NCBI GenBank assembly: GCA_005879205.1 | Contig: VBLD01000128.1 | Coordinates: 1 to 9,145 of the forward strand | Length of the DNA: 9,145 nucleotides | Direction: 5' to 3' | Origin: Deltaproteobacteria bacterium | GTDB taxonomy: Bacteria; Desulfobacterota; Binatia; DP-6 | Shown: piece after piece, positions 1 through 4,575 of the stretch | Layout: the number at the start of each line of letters is the position of its first letter | How positions within the stretch are numbered: position 1 is the stretch's first letter | Program-made: the position numbers and the translations under genes | The notes under the pieces: model-generated | Database searches by the model: none | Told to the model about the DNA's origin: nothing | What the model saw: the letters and a program-made list of their open reading frames with translations, nothing else

Positions 1-384
1 CTTGTCACAGCCGACGAGGACGACCATGGCATCGAACATGTGGCCGCGCCCGACGAGCTCGATCGAATCGGCGATGACCTCGCGGCTGACGAGCGACGTC
101 TTCATGCCCTCGGTGCCCATCGTGATGCCGTCGCTGATGGCGATCGTGTTGAACTCCATCGGCGTGCCGCCCGCTTCGCGCACGCCCCGCTTCACGTGGT
201 CGGCCAGCCGCCGGAGGTTGAAGTTGCACGGCATGGTTTCGGTCCAGGTGCTGGCGATGCCGACGATGGGCCGTGCGATGTCCTCGTCGGTGAAGCCGAT
301 GGCCTTGAGATACGATCGCGCGGGGGCGCGGTCGCGGCCTTCGTAGAGGGTGCGGCTGCGGTGTCGCGGGTCGAGCGTGCTCAT
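1..384 (-). CDS. ilvD: Dihydroxy-acid dehydratase, N-terminal part (cut by window edge)
   Basis: This is the first 128 codons of the IlvD/Edd-family dehydratase that converts 2,3-dihydroxy-3-methyl acids to 2-oxo acids, the penultimate step of valine and isoleucine synthesis in the cytoplasm. Reading from ATG at 384, the protein shows the family blocks in order: YLKAIGFTDEDIARPIVGIAS (about 25-45), TWTETMPCNFNLR with Cys53, the ISDGITMGTEGM block with Asp85, then LVGCDK with Cys126, Asp127 and Lys128 at the window edge. In the family the two Cys ligate the Fe-S cluster, the Asp residues bind Mg2+, and the Lys after CD is the carbamylated lysine. The third cluster Cys and the C-terminal domain lie outside the window. 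A GGGAG Shine-Dalgarno (395-391 on the minus strand) sits 6 nt before the ATG and fixes the start. The gene diverges from the peroxiredoxin at 523. Identity is very secure; edd (phosphogluconate dehydratase) is less likely given the block spacing. Confidence 0.93.
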   Translation of the reverse strand, partial: MSTLDPRHRSRTLYEGRDRAPARSYLKAIGFTDEDIARPIVGIASTWTETMPCNFNLRRLADHVKRGVREAGGTPMEFNTIAISDGITMGTEGMKTSLVSREVIADSIELVGRGHMFDAMVVLVGCDK

Positions 385-522
385 GTGGGTCTCCCGGCGT
401 CGGAGATTGACCCGCCCGGCGTGGATGCGCAAGACGCCGGAGCTCGAGCGGCCATGCCCTATTGCCGCGGCAATTCGTCGCGGCTACAAGGCGCCCAGCG
501 GTGGTCAGAAGGAGGAGAAGAC
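385..522. promoter_or_regulatory. Divergent ilvD / peroxiredoxin spacer with a perfect 14-bp palindrome
   Basis: This 138-bp spacer must carry the promoters of both divergent genes. It contains the perfect palindrome ATTGCCGCGGCAAT at 461-474, about 50 nt before the peroxiredoxin start and 77 nt before the ilvD start. A TATTGC hexamer (460-465) overlapping its left half could act as a -10 box for the plus strand, but I see no convincing -35 at the right distance. A TTGACC at 407-412 lacks a matching -10. The plus-strand gene has a strong GGAGGAG Shine-Dalgarno at 511-517. The palindrome is what I see; its role as an operator is inferred. Confidence 0.4.
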
Positions 523-1008
523 ATGGCGATCAAGGCTGGTGACACGCTCCCCGTCGACCTGAAGCTCAAGGAGATGGGCGACAGCGGCCCGAAGGACGTG
601 ACGGTGGGCGAGGTGTTCAAGGGCAAGCGCGTGGTGCTGTTTGCGGTGCCCGGCGCCTTCACGCCCACCTGTTCCCTGAAGCACCTGCCCGGCTTCCTCG
701 AGCAGGCCCGCGCGATCCGGGCCAAGGGCGTCGACGAGATCGTCTGCCTCTCGGTCAACGACGCCTTCGTCATGGGCGCGTGGGGAAAGGCCAACGACTC
801 GGCGGGCAAGGTGCGCATGCTCGCCGACGGCAACGGCGAGTTCACCAAGGCGGTCGGCCTCGGGCTCGACGCGAGCGGCTTCGGCATGGGCCCCCGCTCG
901 CAGCGCTATGCGATGATCGTGAAGGACGGACGCGTGGAGCACCTCGCCGTCGAGCCCGGCCCGGGGCTCAACGTGTCGAGCGCGGAGTCGATCCTGGCGA
1001 AGCTGTGA
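523..1008 (+). CDS. Prx5-type peroxiredoxin (redoxin family)
   Basis: This 161-residue cytoplasmic thiol peroxidase reduces H2O2, alkyl hydroperoxides or peroxynitrite. The peroxidatic motif PGAFTPTCS spans 43-51, with Thr47 and Cys50, preceded by the RVVLFAV strand. The GMGPRSQRYAMIVKDG block (121-136) supplies the conserved active-site Arg and the following strand. PGAFTPTCS and the overall length are typical of the Prx5 group rather than AhpC/Prx1. The only other Cys is Cys75 in EIVCLSVND, a common structural position; there is no Cys near the C-terminus to act as the Prx5 resolving residue. It therefore probably works as a 1-Cys enzyme reduced by an external thiol. The start is fixed by GGAGGAG at 511-517, 5 nt before the ATG. 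The frame stays open far upstream, but that upstream part is antisense to ilvD and does not resemble a protein. It appears monocistronic and diverges from ilvD. Confidence 0.93.
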   Translation: MAIKAGDTLPVDLKLKEMGDSGPKDVTVGEVFKGKRVVLFAVPGAFTPTCSLKHLPGFLEQARAIRAKGVDEIVCLSVNDAFVMGAWGKANDSAGKVRMLADGNGEFTKAVGLGLDASGFGMGPRSQRYAMIVKDGRVEHLAVEPGPGLNVSSAESILAKL

Positions 1009-1126
1009 GCCGCGCGGCGGCGCCGTACGCCGAGTAGAGCAGGCCCGCCACCACCAGACCGAACTTCGGGGCCGCGCACCACCAGGCGATGCGCGGCCAG
1101 GGGTCGGAGATTCCCTTAGGCCTCAT
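968..1126 (-). CDS. Putative small membrane protein (uncertain)
   Basis: This 52-residue frame starts at ATG 1126. I do not recognise a family. It has a polar, Trp-rich start (ISDPWPRIAWWCAAPK), then one clear hydrophobic segment, FGLVVAGLLYSAYGAAARL (about 22-40), and a basic Ser/Thr/Pro tail. The first 40 codons end mostly in G or C, as in real genes here. The last dozen, which are antisense to the end of the peroxiredoxin gene, do not. This fits either a real single-pass protein with a short overlapping tail or a fragment whose true end has been lost. There is no clear Shine-Dalgarno before the ATG. An in-frame start further upstream (1192) would read back through the regulatory region and seems unlikely. 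Chance is a real alternative in DNA this GC-rich. Confidence 0.33.
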   Translation of the reverse strand: MRPKGISDPWPRIAWWCAAPKFGLVVAGLLYSAYGAAARLTASPGSTPRSTR

Positions 1127-1165
1127 GGGGTAAACCCGCGGCTCGGTCCGTCCGTGGGCAGATCG

Positions 1166-1181
1166 CGGGACGAACGTCCCG
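1166..1181. promoter_or_regulatory. Candidate operator palindrome abutting the -35 box
   Basis: CGGGACGAACGTCCCG is a 7-bp perfect inverted repeat around a 2-nt AA centre. Its last base lies immediately before the TTGACA hexamer at 1182. That position is typical of activator or repressor sites that touch the -35 region. The symmetry is directly visible; the binding protein is unknown. Confidence 0.45.
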
Positions 1182-1211
1182 TTGACATCCACTTGGATGC
1201 ACGCGTACTTT
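1182..1211 (+). promoter_or_regulatory. Sigma70-type promoter for the Cys-repeat protein gene
   Basis: There is a perfect TTGACA -35 box at 1182-1187. After an 18-bp spacer comes TACTTT at 1206-1211, a weak -10 matching 3 of 6 consensus bases including the first two and the last. This would start transcription near 1218 and give a leader of about 50 nt before the ATG at 1269. A consensus -35 is notable in DNA this GC-rich. The poor -10 suggests the promoter may need an activator, possibly at the adjacent palindrome. Confidence 0.5.
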
Positions 1212-1229
1212 CACGGGCCCCAGCAGTAC

Positions 1230-1250
1230 CTCGCACCAACTGGGTGCGAG
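1230..1250 (+). promoter_or_regulatory. 5'-UTR hairpin just upstream of the Shine-Dalgarno
   Basis: CTCGCACC (1230-1237) and GGTGCGAG (1243-1250) are perfect complements around a 5-nt AACTG loop. The hairpin ends 3 nt before AAGGAG (1254-1259), which sits 9 nt before the ATG at 1269. No U-run follows, so it is not an intrinsic terminator. It may protect the mRNA 5' end, hold the ribosome site open, or serve as a protein-binding site. Confidence 0.45.
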
Positions 1251-1268
1251 TCGAAGGAGATAGAAAAC

Positions 1269-2177
1269 ATGAATCAACGTCGGGCGAAGTGGAGCCAGGC
1301 GCTGGCAACGGTCCTCCTGATCGCTGGGGTGAGCATGCTCGCCGTCGACGCGCTCGCCGGTGTGCACATCAAGCGTACCCTGCGGTCCACGGGTGTGGAC
1401 GACGACGCCCGGGGGCAGTCCGTCGTGGTGATCAACCACAACGGAGGACGCGGCCGGCTGGTGGTGCATGGCGCGAAGCTCGACCCCCGGTCGACCTTCG
1501 CCGTCACCCTGGGTGGCGTGCGCATCGGGACGCTCGCCACCAACGCGCGAGGCAACGGGCGTGCCCGCTTCAGCAGCCGCCCCGGCCCGCGCGACCAGAC
1601 GCTCGGCACCGACCCGCGCGGCAAGCACCTGGAGGTGGCCGACGAGGACGGCGAGGACGTGCTCGACGACGACATCCCGGACGACGGCGTCGACCCGGGC
1701 GAGGTGGCGTGCTGCCTGCCGGACGACGGCGGCAGCGAGTGCGAAGACCGCACCGCCGACGAGTGCGGGCGTGAGGGCGGGAGCGCCCCCGGCCCGGCAT
1801 CCTGCATACCGAACCCGTGCGGGACGACTCCTCCCGAGGACCAGGAGATCGGCTGCTGCGTCCCCGACGACGACGGAGCCGAGTGCGAGCGGACGACCGA
1901 GACGGAGTGCAGCGACCGCCACGGCACCAAGGTCGACACCTGCGATCCGAACCCGTGCACGTCGAGCGTACCGGGCATCGTCCGCTGCTGTATCCCCGAG
2001 CACGAGAGTGGTGACGACTCCGGGTCCGGCCGCGGATCGGGCGGCGGCGGATCCGGCGGTGACGACGGTGGTACGCCGGAATGCGAGCAGCTGACGGCCC
2101 AGCATTGCATGGACGAGGGCGGCTCACCGATGGACCCGGGCCCCTGCGACCCGAACCCGTGCCCCGCGGCGCCGTGA
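1269..2177 (+). CDS. Secreted protein with three six-cysteine CC...PNPC repeats
   Basis: This is a 302-residue exported protein of unknown function. Residues 1-30 form a signal peptide: MNQRRAK, a hydrophobic stretch ALATVLLIAGVSMLAV, then a DALA cleavage region. Residues about 50-130 look like a small beta-rich domain (VVVINHNGG, RLVVHGAKLD, FAVTLGGVRIGTL, DPRGKHLEVADEDG). A very acidic stretch (about 125-145) follows. Three repeats then run at 148-184, 196-230 and 240-298, each with six Cys in the order CC-C-C-C-C, opening CC[LVI]P and closing PNPC, probably three disulfides each. Repeat 3 carries a Gly/Ser/Asp-rich insert (about 245-268). All 18 Cys are in the repeats. Similar CC...C...T...C...GG...C repeats occur in large surface proteins of Planctomycetes and Myxococcota-like bacteria. 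AAGGAG at 1254-1259 supports this start over an in-frame upstream TTG at 1182, which falls in the -35 box. It has its own promoter. Confidence 0.82.
   Translation: MNQRRAKWSQALATVLLIAGVSMLAVDALAGVHIKRTLRSTGVDDDARGQSVVVINHNGGRGRLVVHGAKLDPRSTFAVTLGGVRIGTLATNARGNGRARFSSRPGPRDQTLGTDPRGKHLEVADEDGEDVLDDDIPDDGVDPGEVACCLPDDGGSECEDRTADECGREGGSAPGPASCIPNPCGTTPPEDQEIGCCVPDDDGAECERTTETECSDRHGTKVDTCDPNPCTSSVPGIVRCCIPEHESGDDSGSGRGSGGGGSGGDDGGTPECEQLTAQHCMDEGGSPMDPGPCDPNPCPAAP
1710..2162 (+). repeat. Three diverged Cys-rich protein repeats (1710-1820, 1854-1958, 1986-2162)
   Basis: The repeat is visible in the protein: the same six-Cys spacing, CC[LVI]P at the start, EC then a Thr-containing stretch and C in the middle, and PNPC at the end. 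Two short linkers of about 10 residues separate the units. At DNA level the copies have diverged, so this is not a recent tandem duplication. The third unit is lengthened by the low-complexity insert encoded at 2001-2072. Confidence 0.75.
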
Positions 2178-2180
2178 CCC

Positions 2181-2211
2181 ACGGACGGCGCGGACACACG
2201 GACGGCGCGGA
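2181..2211. repeat. Perfect 14-bp direct repeat upstream of the NTF2-like gene
   Basis: ACGGACGGCGCGGA occurs at 2181-2194 and again at 2198-2211, separated by CAC (period 17). Including the three preceding bases the match is 16 of 17. It fills the spacer between the Cys-repeat gene stop and a TTGACG hexamer at 2214-2219. It may be a tandem operator or a simple slippage duplication. Confidence 0.5.
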
Positions 2212-2249
2212 TCTTGACGGGCGCGCGCCGGGCGAGGGATGTTCCGGCC

Positions 2250-2732
2250 ATGACCAAGCAGATCCTGTTCGCCCTGGTGTGCTCGCTGCCCGCCGTCGCG
2301 CAGGCCGATCTCGCGGCTGACGTGAAGGCGCACGAGGAAGCCTTCGCGCGCGCGTGCGTCGCGGGGGACGTGGCGGCCGTCGTTGCCCTCTACGCCGACG
2401 ACGCGCGGCTGGTCTGGCCCGGTGCAGGGGAGGAGGGGAGGGGCAAGGCCGACATCGAGCGGCTGGTCACCAACTTCTGCAAGCACACGAAGAACCTGAA
2501 GCTGACGCTGACGAGTGTCGACGCCGTACCGCTCGACGACGCCCACGTCGGCACCGTCGCGCACTGGGAGAGCTCGGCCACGGGCCCGGACGGCAAGTCG
2601 GCCTCGGTCAAGGTCCGGAGCACCGAGGTGCTGGTGAAGAGCGGCGGCGCCTGGCGCTACCTCGTCGACCATGCCTCGGTGGGGCAGCCGGCGCCGCATG
2701 CGCCGCACGCGGCGCGGCGGAAGCCGGCATGA
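2250..2732 (+). CDS. Secreted NTF2-like (SnoaL/DUF4440-type) protein
   Basis: This is a 160-residue small alpha+beta barrel protein of the NTF2-like superfamily. A signal peptide (MTKQILFALVCSLPAVAQA, 1-19) suggests cleavage before DLAAD. The mature part begins with the family's helical block (AHEEAFARACVAGDVAAVVALYADDARLVWP), followed by the GRGKADIERLVTNF segment. Curved strands then follow (LKLTLTSVDAVPL, HVGTVAHWES, SASVKVRSTEVLVKSGGAWRYLVDHAS). GxxxxxxxLYxxDAxxxxP is the usual DUF4440/SgcJ-like signature. Members are enzymes or ligand-binding proteins, and no specific reaction can be read here. The tail after residue 145 is rich in Pro, His, Ala and Arg. I chose ATG 2250 because it puts the signal peptide at the N-terminus and has GAGGGA at 2234-2239. 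An in-frame TTG at 2214 would add 12 unlikely residues. Its stop overlaps the next start by ATGA. Confidence 0.82.
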   Translation: MTKQILFALVCSLPAVAQADLAADVKAHEEAFARACVAGDVAAVVALYADDARLVWPGAGEEGRGKADIERLVTNFCKHTKNLKLTLTSVDAVPLDDAHVGTVAHWESSATGPDGKSASVKVRSTEVLVKSGGAWRYLVDHASVGQPAPHAPHAARRKPA

Positions 2733-3712
2733 GACGGCCGCGGTTCGGCATCCAGCTACCGTGGTCCGCGTTCGGCGAGATGCGCGACCTCGCCGAGCGT
2801 GCCGAGGCGGCGGGCTACGACTCCATCGCCGTCGCCGACCACTTCTTCATGCGCAGCCCCATGGAGTCGCCCGACGACCCGGTGCTCGAGTGCTTCTCGG
2901 TTCTCGGCGCGCTCGCCATGGTCACGCGCCGGGTCAAGCTCGCGCAGCTCGTCGCCTGCAACTCCTTCCGCCACCCGGCGCTCACCGCCAAGGCCGCGAC
3001 GACGATCGACCACGTGAGCGGCGGCCGGCTCGAGCTCGGCCTCGGCGCGGGCTGGTTCCGGGAGGAATACGACGCGCTCGGCATCGAGTATCCGGCGCCG
3101 CGCGTTCGCATCGCGCAGCTGCGCGAGGCCATCCGCATCATCAAGCAGCTCTGGACCGAGCGCATCACCGAGTTCGAGGGCGAGCACTACCGCATCCGTG
3201 GCGCCTATGCCGAGCCGAAGCCGCTGCAGAGGCCGCGGCCGCCGATCATGCTCGGCGGCTCCGGGCCCGCGCTCCTGAAGCTCGCCGGCGAGGAGGCCGA
3301 CATCCTGAACATGATCCCGCCGACCGGAGGCCGCCTCGGCCGGCTGGTCCTCGAGGACGCCATGCAGTTCGACGTCGCGGAGTACCGCCGGCGGTCGGAG
3401 ATCGTGCGCGGCCACGCGCGCGCCGCCGGCCGCGACCCCGACGGCATCGCGCTCTCACAGTTCGTCTTCGTGACCCTCGGCGCCGATCGCGCCTCGGCGG
3501 ATGCGATGCTCAAGGGGATGGCCCAGATGATGGGGCTCGACGACGTCGCCGCCGCGCGACAGTCGCCGAGCGTGCTGGTCGGCGACGCGGCCGCGTGCCG
3601 CGATGAGCTGGCAAAGCGAATGGAAGAGCTCGGCGTCTCCTACTTCTTCTGTCGCTTCACCGACGCCGCCACCATGGAGCGCTTCGCCGCCGACGTGATC
3701 GCGAAGCTCTGA
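2729..3712 (+). CDS. LLM-class F420-dependent oxidoreductase (luciferase-like)
   Basis: This 327-residue cytoplasmic TIM-barrel enzyme belongs to the bacterial luciferase-like superfamily. Visible family blocks are RFGIQLPW at the N-terminus, the LAERAEAAGYDSIAVADHFF strand-helix, a VKLAQLVACNSFRHPALTAK block, the highly typical DHVSGGRLELGLGAGW followed by REEYDALGI, REAIRIIKQLW, the EPKPLQRPRPPIMLGGSG phosphate-binding region, and LVGDAAACRDELAKRMEELG near the C-terminus. Such enzymes transfer hydride between coenzyme F420 (some use FMN) and an organic substrate. The cofactor and substrate cannot be settled from sequence alone. The ATG overlaps the TGA of the NTF2-like gene (ATGA, 2729-2732) and there is no strong ribosome site, so translation is probably coupled. 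It ends 5 nt before the tail of a minus-strand frame and converges on the VIT1 gene. Confidence 0.88.
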   Translation: MRRPRFGIQLPWSAFGEMRDLAERAEAAGYDSIAVADHFFMRSPMESPDDPVLECFSVLGALAMVTRRVKLAQLVACNSFRHPALTAKAATTIDHVSGGRLELGLGAGWFREEYDALGIEYPAPRVRIAQLREAIRIIKQLWTERITEFEGEHYRIRGAYAEPKPLQRPRPPIMLGGSGPALLKLAGEEADILNMIPPTGGRLGRLVLEDAMQFDVAEYRRRSEIVRGHARAAGRDPDGIALSQFVFVTLGADRASADAMLKGMAQMMGLDDVAAARQSPSVLVGDAAACRDELAKRMEELGVSYFFCRFTDAATMERFAADVIAKL

Positions 3713-3745
3713 CCCGTCACCGGAATCGTCTCCATGGTGACCGGG
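3713..3745. terminator. Hairpin between convergent genes, possible terminator
   Basis: Directly after the oxidoreductase stop, CCCGTCACC (3713-3721) can pair with GGTGACCGGG (3736-3745), leaving one bulged C at 3741 and a 14-nt loop. There is no U-run on either side, so intrinsic termination is not assured. Placement between two converging transcription units is the main support. Confidence 0.3.
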
Positions 3746-3857
3746 GGCTGGTGCGGACGTCGTACGCGTCGCGCAGGATGGTGACGGCCTCGGGCGCCGC
3801 CAGGGCGGCCGACGCGACGAGGAGCCCGAGCGCGCAGGCGACGGCGGCGCGCGTCAC
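3717..3857 (-). pseudogene. Remnant of a secreted hydrolase start, penicillin-acylase-like (tentative)
   Basis: A 46-residue frame opens with GTG overlapping the VIT1 stop (GTGA, 3857-3854). Residues 1-21 are a convincing signal peptide: VTRAAVACALGLLVASAALA, then Ala. Then comes PEAVTILRDAYDV. Penicillin-acylase (Ntn-hydrolase) family members commonly begin their mature chain with a very similar ...ILRDxYGVPHI block. Here the match breaks at the V (3758-3756). Inserting a single C would restore Val-Pro-His in register, which suggests a one-base deletion, and the frame then ends at TGA 3719-3717. The remaining several hundred codons are absent because the oxidoreductase gene abuts. The GC3-rich codons and the 4-nt overlap suggest it was a real downstream gene of the VIT1 operon. 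The alternative is a genuine small secreted peptide. Family assignment rests on a short motif. Confidence 0.42.
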
Positions 3858-4558
3858 CCGGGCAGTCCGCCGAGTACGTGTCCGATGCCCCAGCCGACGA
3901 CCGCCGAGCCGAGCGCGATCGCCGCGAACTCGACGCCCGAACGGAGGAGCGGCTGGCGGGTGATGACGCCCTTGAAGACGCCGACGCCGAGCAACGTCGC
4001 GACCGACAGGCCCCAGACGGCCGCGAGCGTGCCCGTGCCGAGCGGCAGGAAGAACGGCACCACCGGGATGAGCGCGCCGATCACGAACGAGACGAACATG
4101 ACGAGGCCGGCCTTGAGCGGCTGCGACAGGTCGACGGCCGAGAGGCCGAGGACCTTCTCCTGGACCGTGCGCAGCAGCAGATCCTCGCGCCGGCTGAGGG
4201 TCGCGACCACCCGATACGCGGAAGGGCGGTCGAGGCCGTCGGCGGTGAGCGACTCGAGCAGGGCCTCCTGCGCGAGATACGGCTCCCTCGCGGCGAGCTG
4301 CTCCTGATCGCGGAACTCGCGCTCGAAGATGTCGCGCTCGGTCCGGGCCGCGAGGTAGGAGCCGGTCGCCATCGAGATGCCGCCCGTCACCCCCGCGGCG
4401 ACGCCCGTGATGACGACGACCCGGCGGTCCTGCGTCGCGACGGACACGCCGCTCAGCAGGCCGACCGTGCTGAGCAGCCCGTCCTGGATGCCGAAGACGA
4501 ATTCGCGCGCGCGGATGCGACGCTGGAGCGCTTCCTTCTTGGCGCCGAGAACGGCCAT
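3854..4558 (-). CDS. VIT1/CCC1-family Fe2+/Mn2+ transporter
   Basis: This 234-residue inner-membrane protein has five predicted helices, probably exporting or sequestering Fe(II) or Mn(II) by exchange with protons. TM1 carries the family signature RAREFVFGIQDGLLSTVGLL (17-35, Asp26). TM2 ends in GGISMATGSYLAA with Met63; in plant and Eucalyptus VIT1 the TM1 Asp and TM2 Met line the metal path. The segment between TM2 and TM3 (about 72-148) is charged and Glu-rich (TERDIFEREFRDQEQLAAREPYLAQEALLES) and corresponds to the cytoplasmic metal-binding domain. TM3-TM5 follow (GLVMFVSFVIGALIPVVPFF, LAAVWGLSVATLLGVGVF, GVEFAAIALGSAVVGWGIGH). The usual GEY after the TM2 Met reads GSY here. ATG 4558 lies 17 nt after the peroxiredoxin stop; an in-frame GTG at 4573 is a possible alternative start. 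Neither has a strong ribosome site, which fits co-translation with the gene upstream. Confidence 0.88.
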   Translation of the reverse strand: MAVLGAKKEALQRRIRAREFVFGIQDGLLSTVGLLSGVSVATQDRRVVVITGVAAGVTGGISMATGSYLAARTERDIFEREFRDQEQLAAREPYLAQEALLESLTADGLDRPSAYRVVATLSRREDLLLRTVQEKVLGLSAVDLSQPLKAGLVMFVSFVIGALIPVVPFFLPLGTGTLAAVWGLSVATLLGVGVFKGVITRQPLLRSGVEFAAIALGSAVVGWGIGHVLGGLPG

Positions 4559-4575
4559 CGATCCGGACGCCACGA

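Noticed and set aside
40..1008. N-terminal extension of the Prx5 peroxiredoxin to about 322 residues
   Set aside because: The extension is antisense to ilvD, has no recognisable fold, and a strong GGAGGAG site selects ATG 523.
1011..1035. Intrinsic terminator after the Prx5 gene
   Set aside because: Only a 5-bp CGGCG/CGCCG stem is possible and there is no U-run.
1182..1268. Upstream TTG start for the Cys-repeat protein
   Set aside because: It would begin inside the -35 box and bury the signal peptide 29 residues in; ATG 1269 has AAGGAG at proper spacing.
1710..2162. Tandem DNA repeat or CRISPR-like array
   Set aside because: The repetition is at protein level only; DNA copies are diverged and there are no uniform spacers.
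1116..2257. Two long minus-strand frames (1116-2105 and 1274-2257) opposite the Cys-repeat gene
   Set aside because: They lack domains and ribosome sites. The plus frame has a signal peptide, ordered Cys repeats, a promoter and a Shine-Dalgarno.
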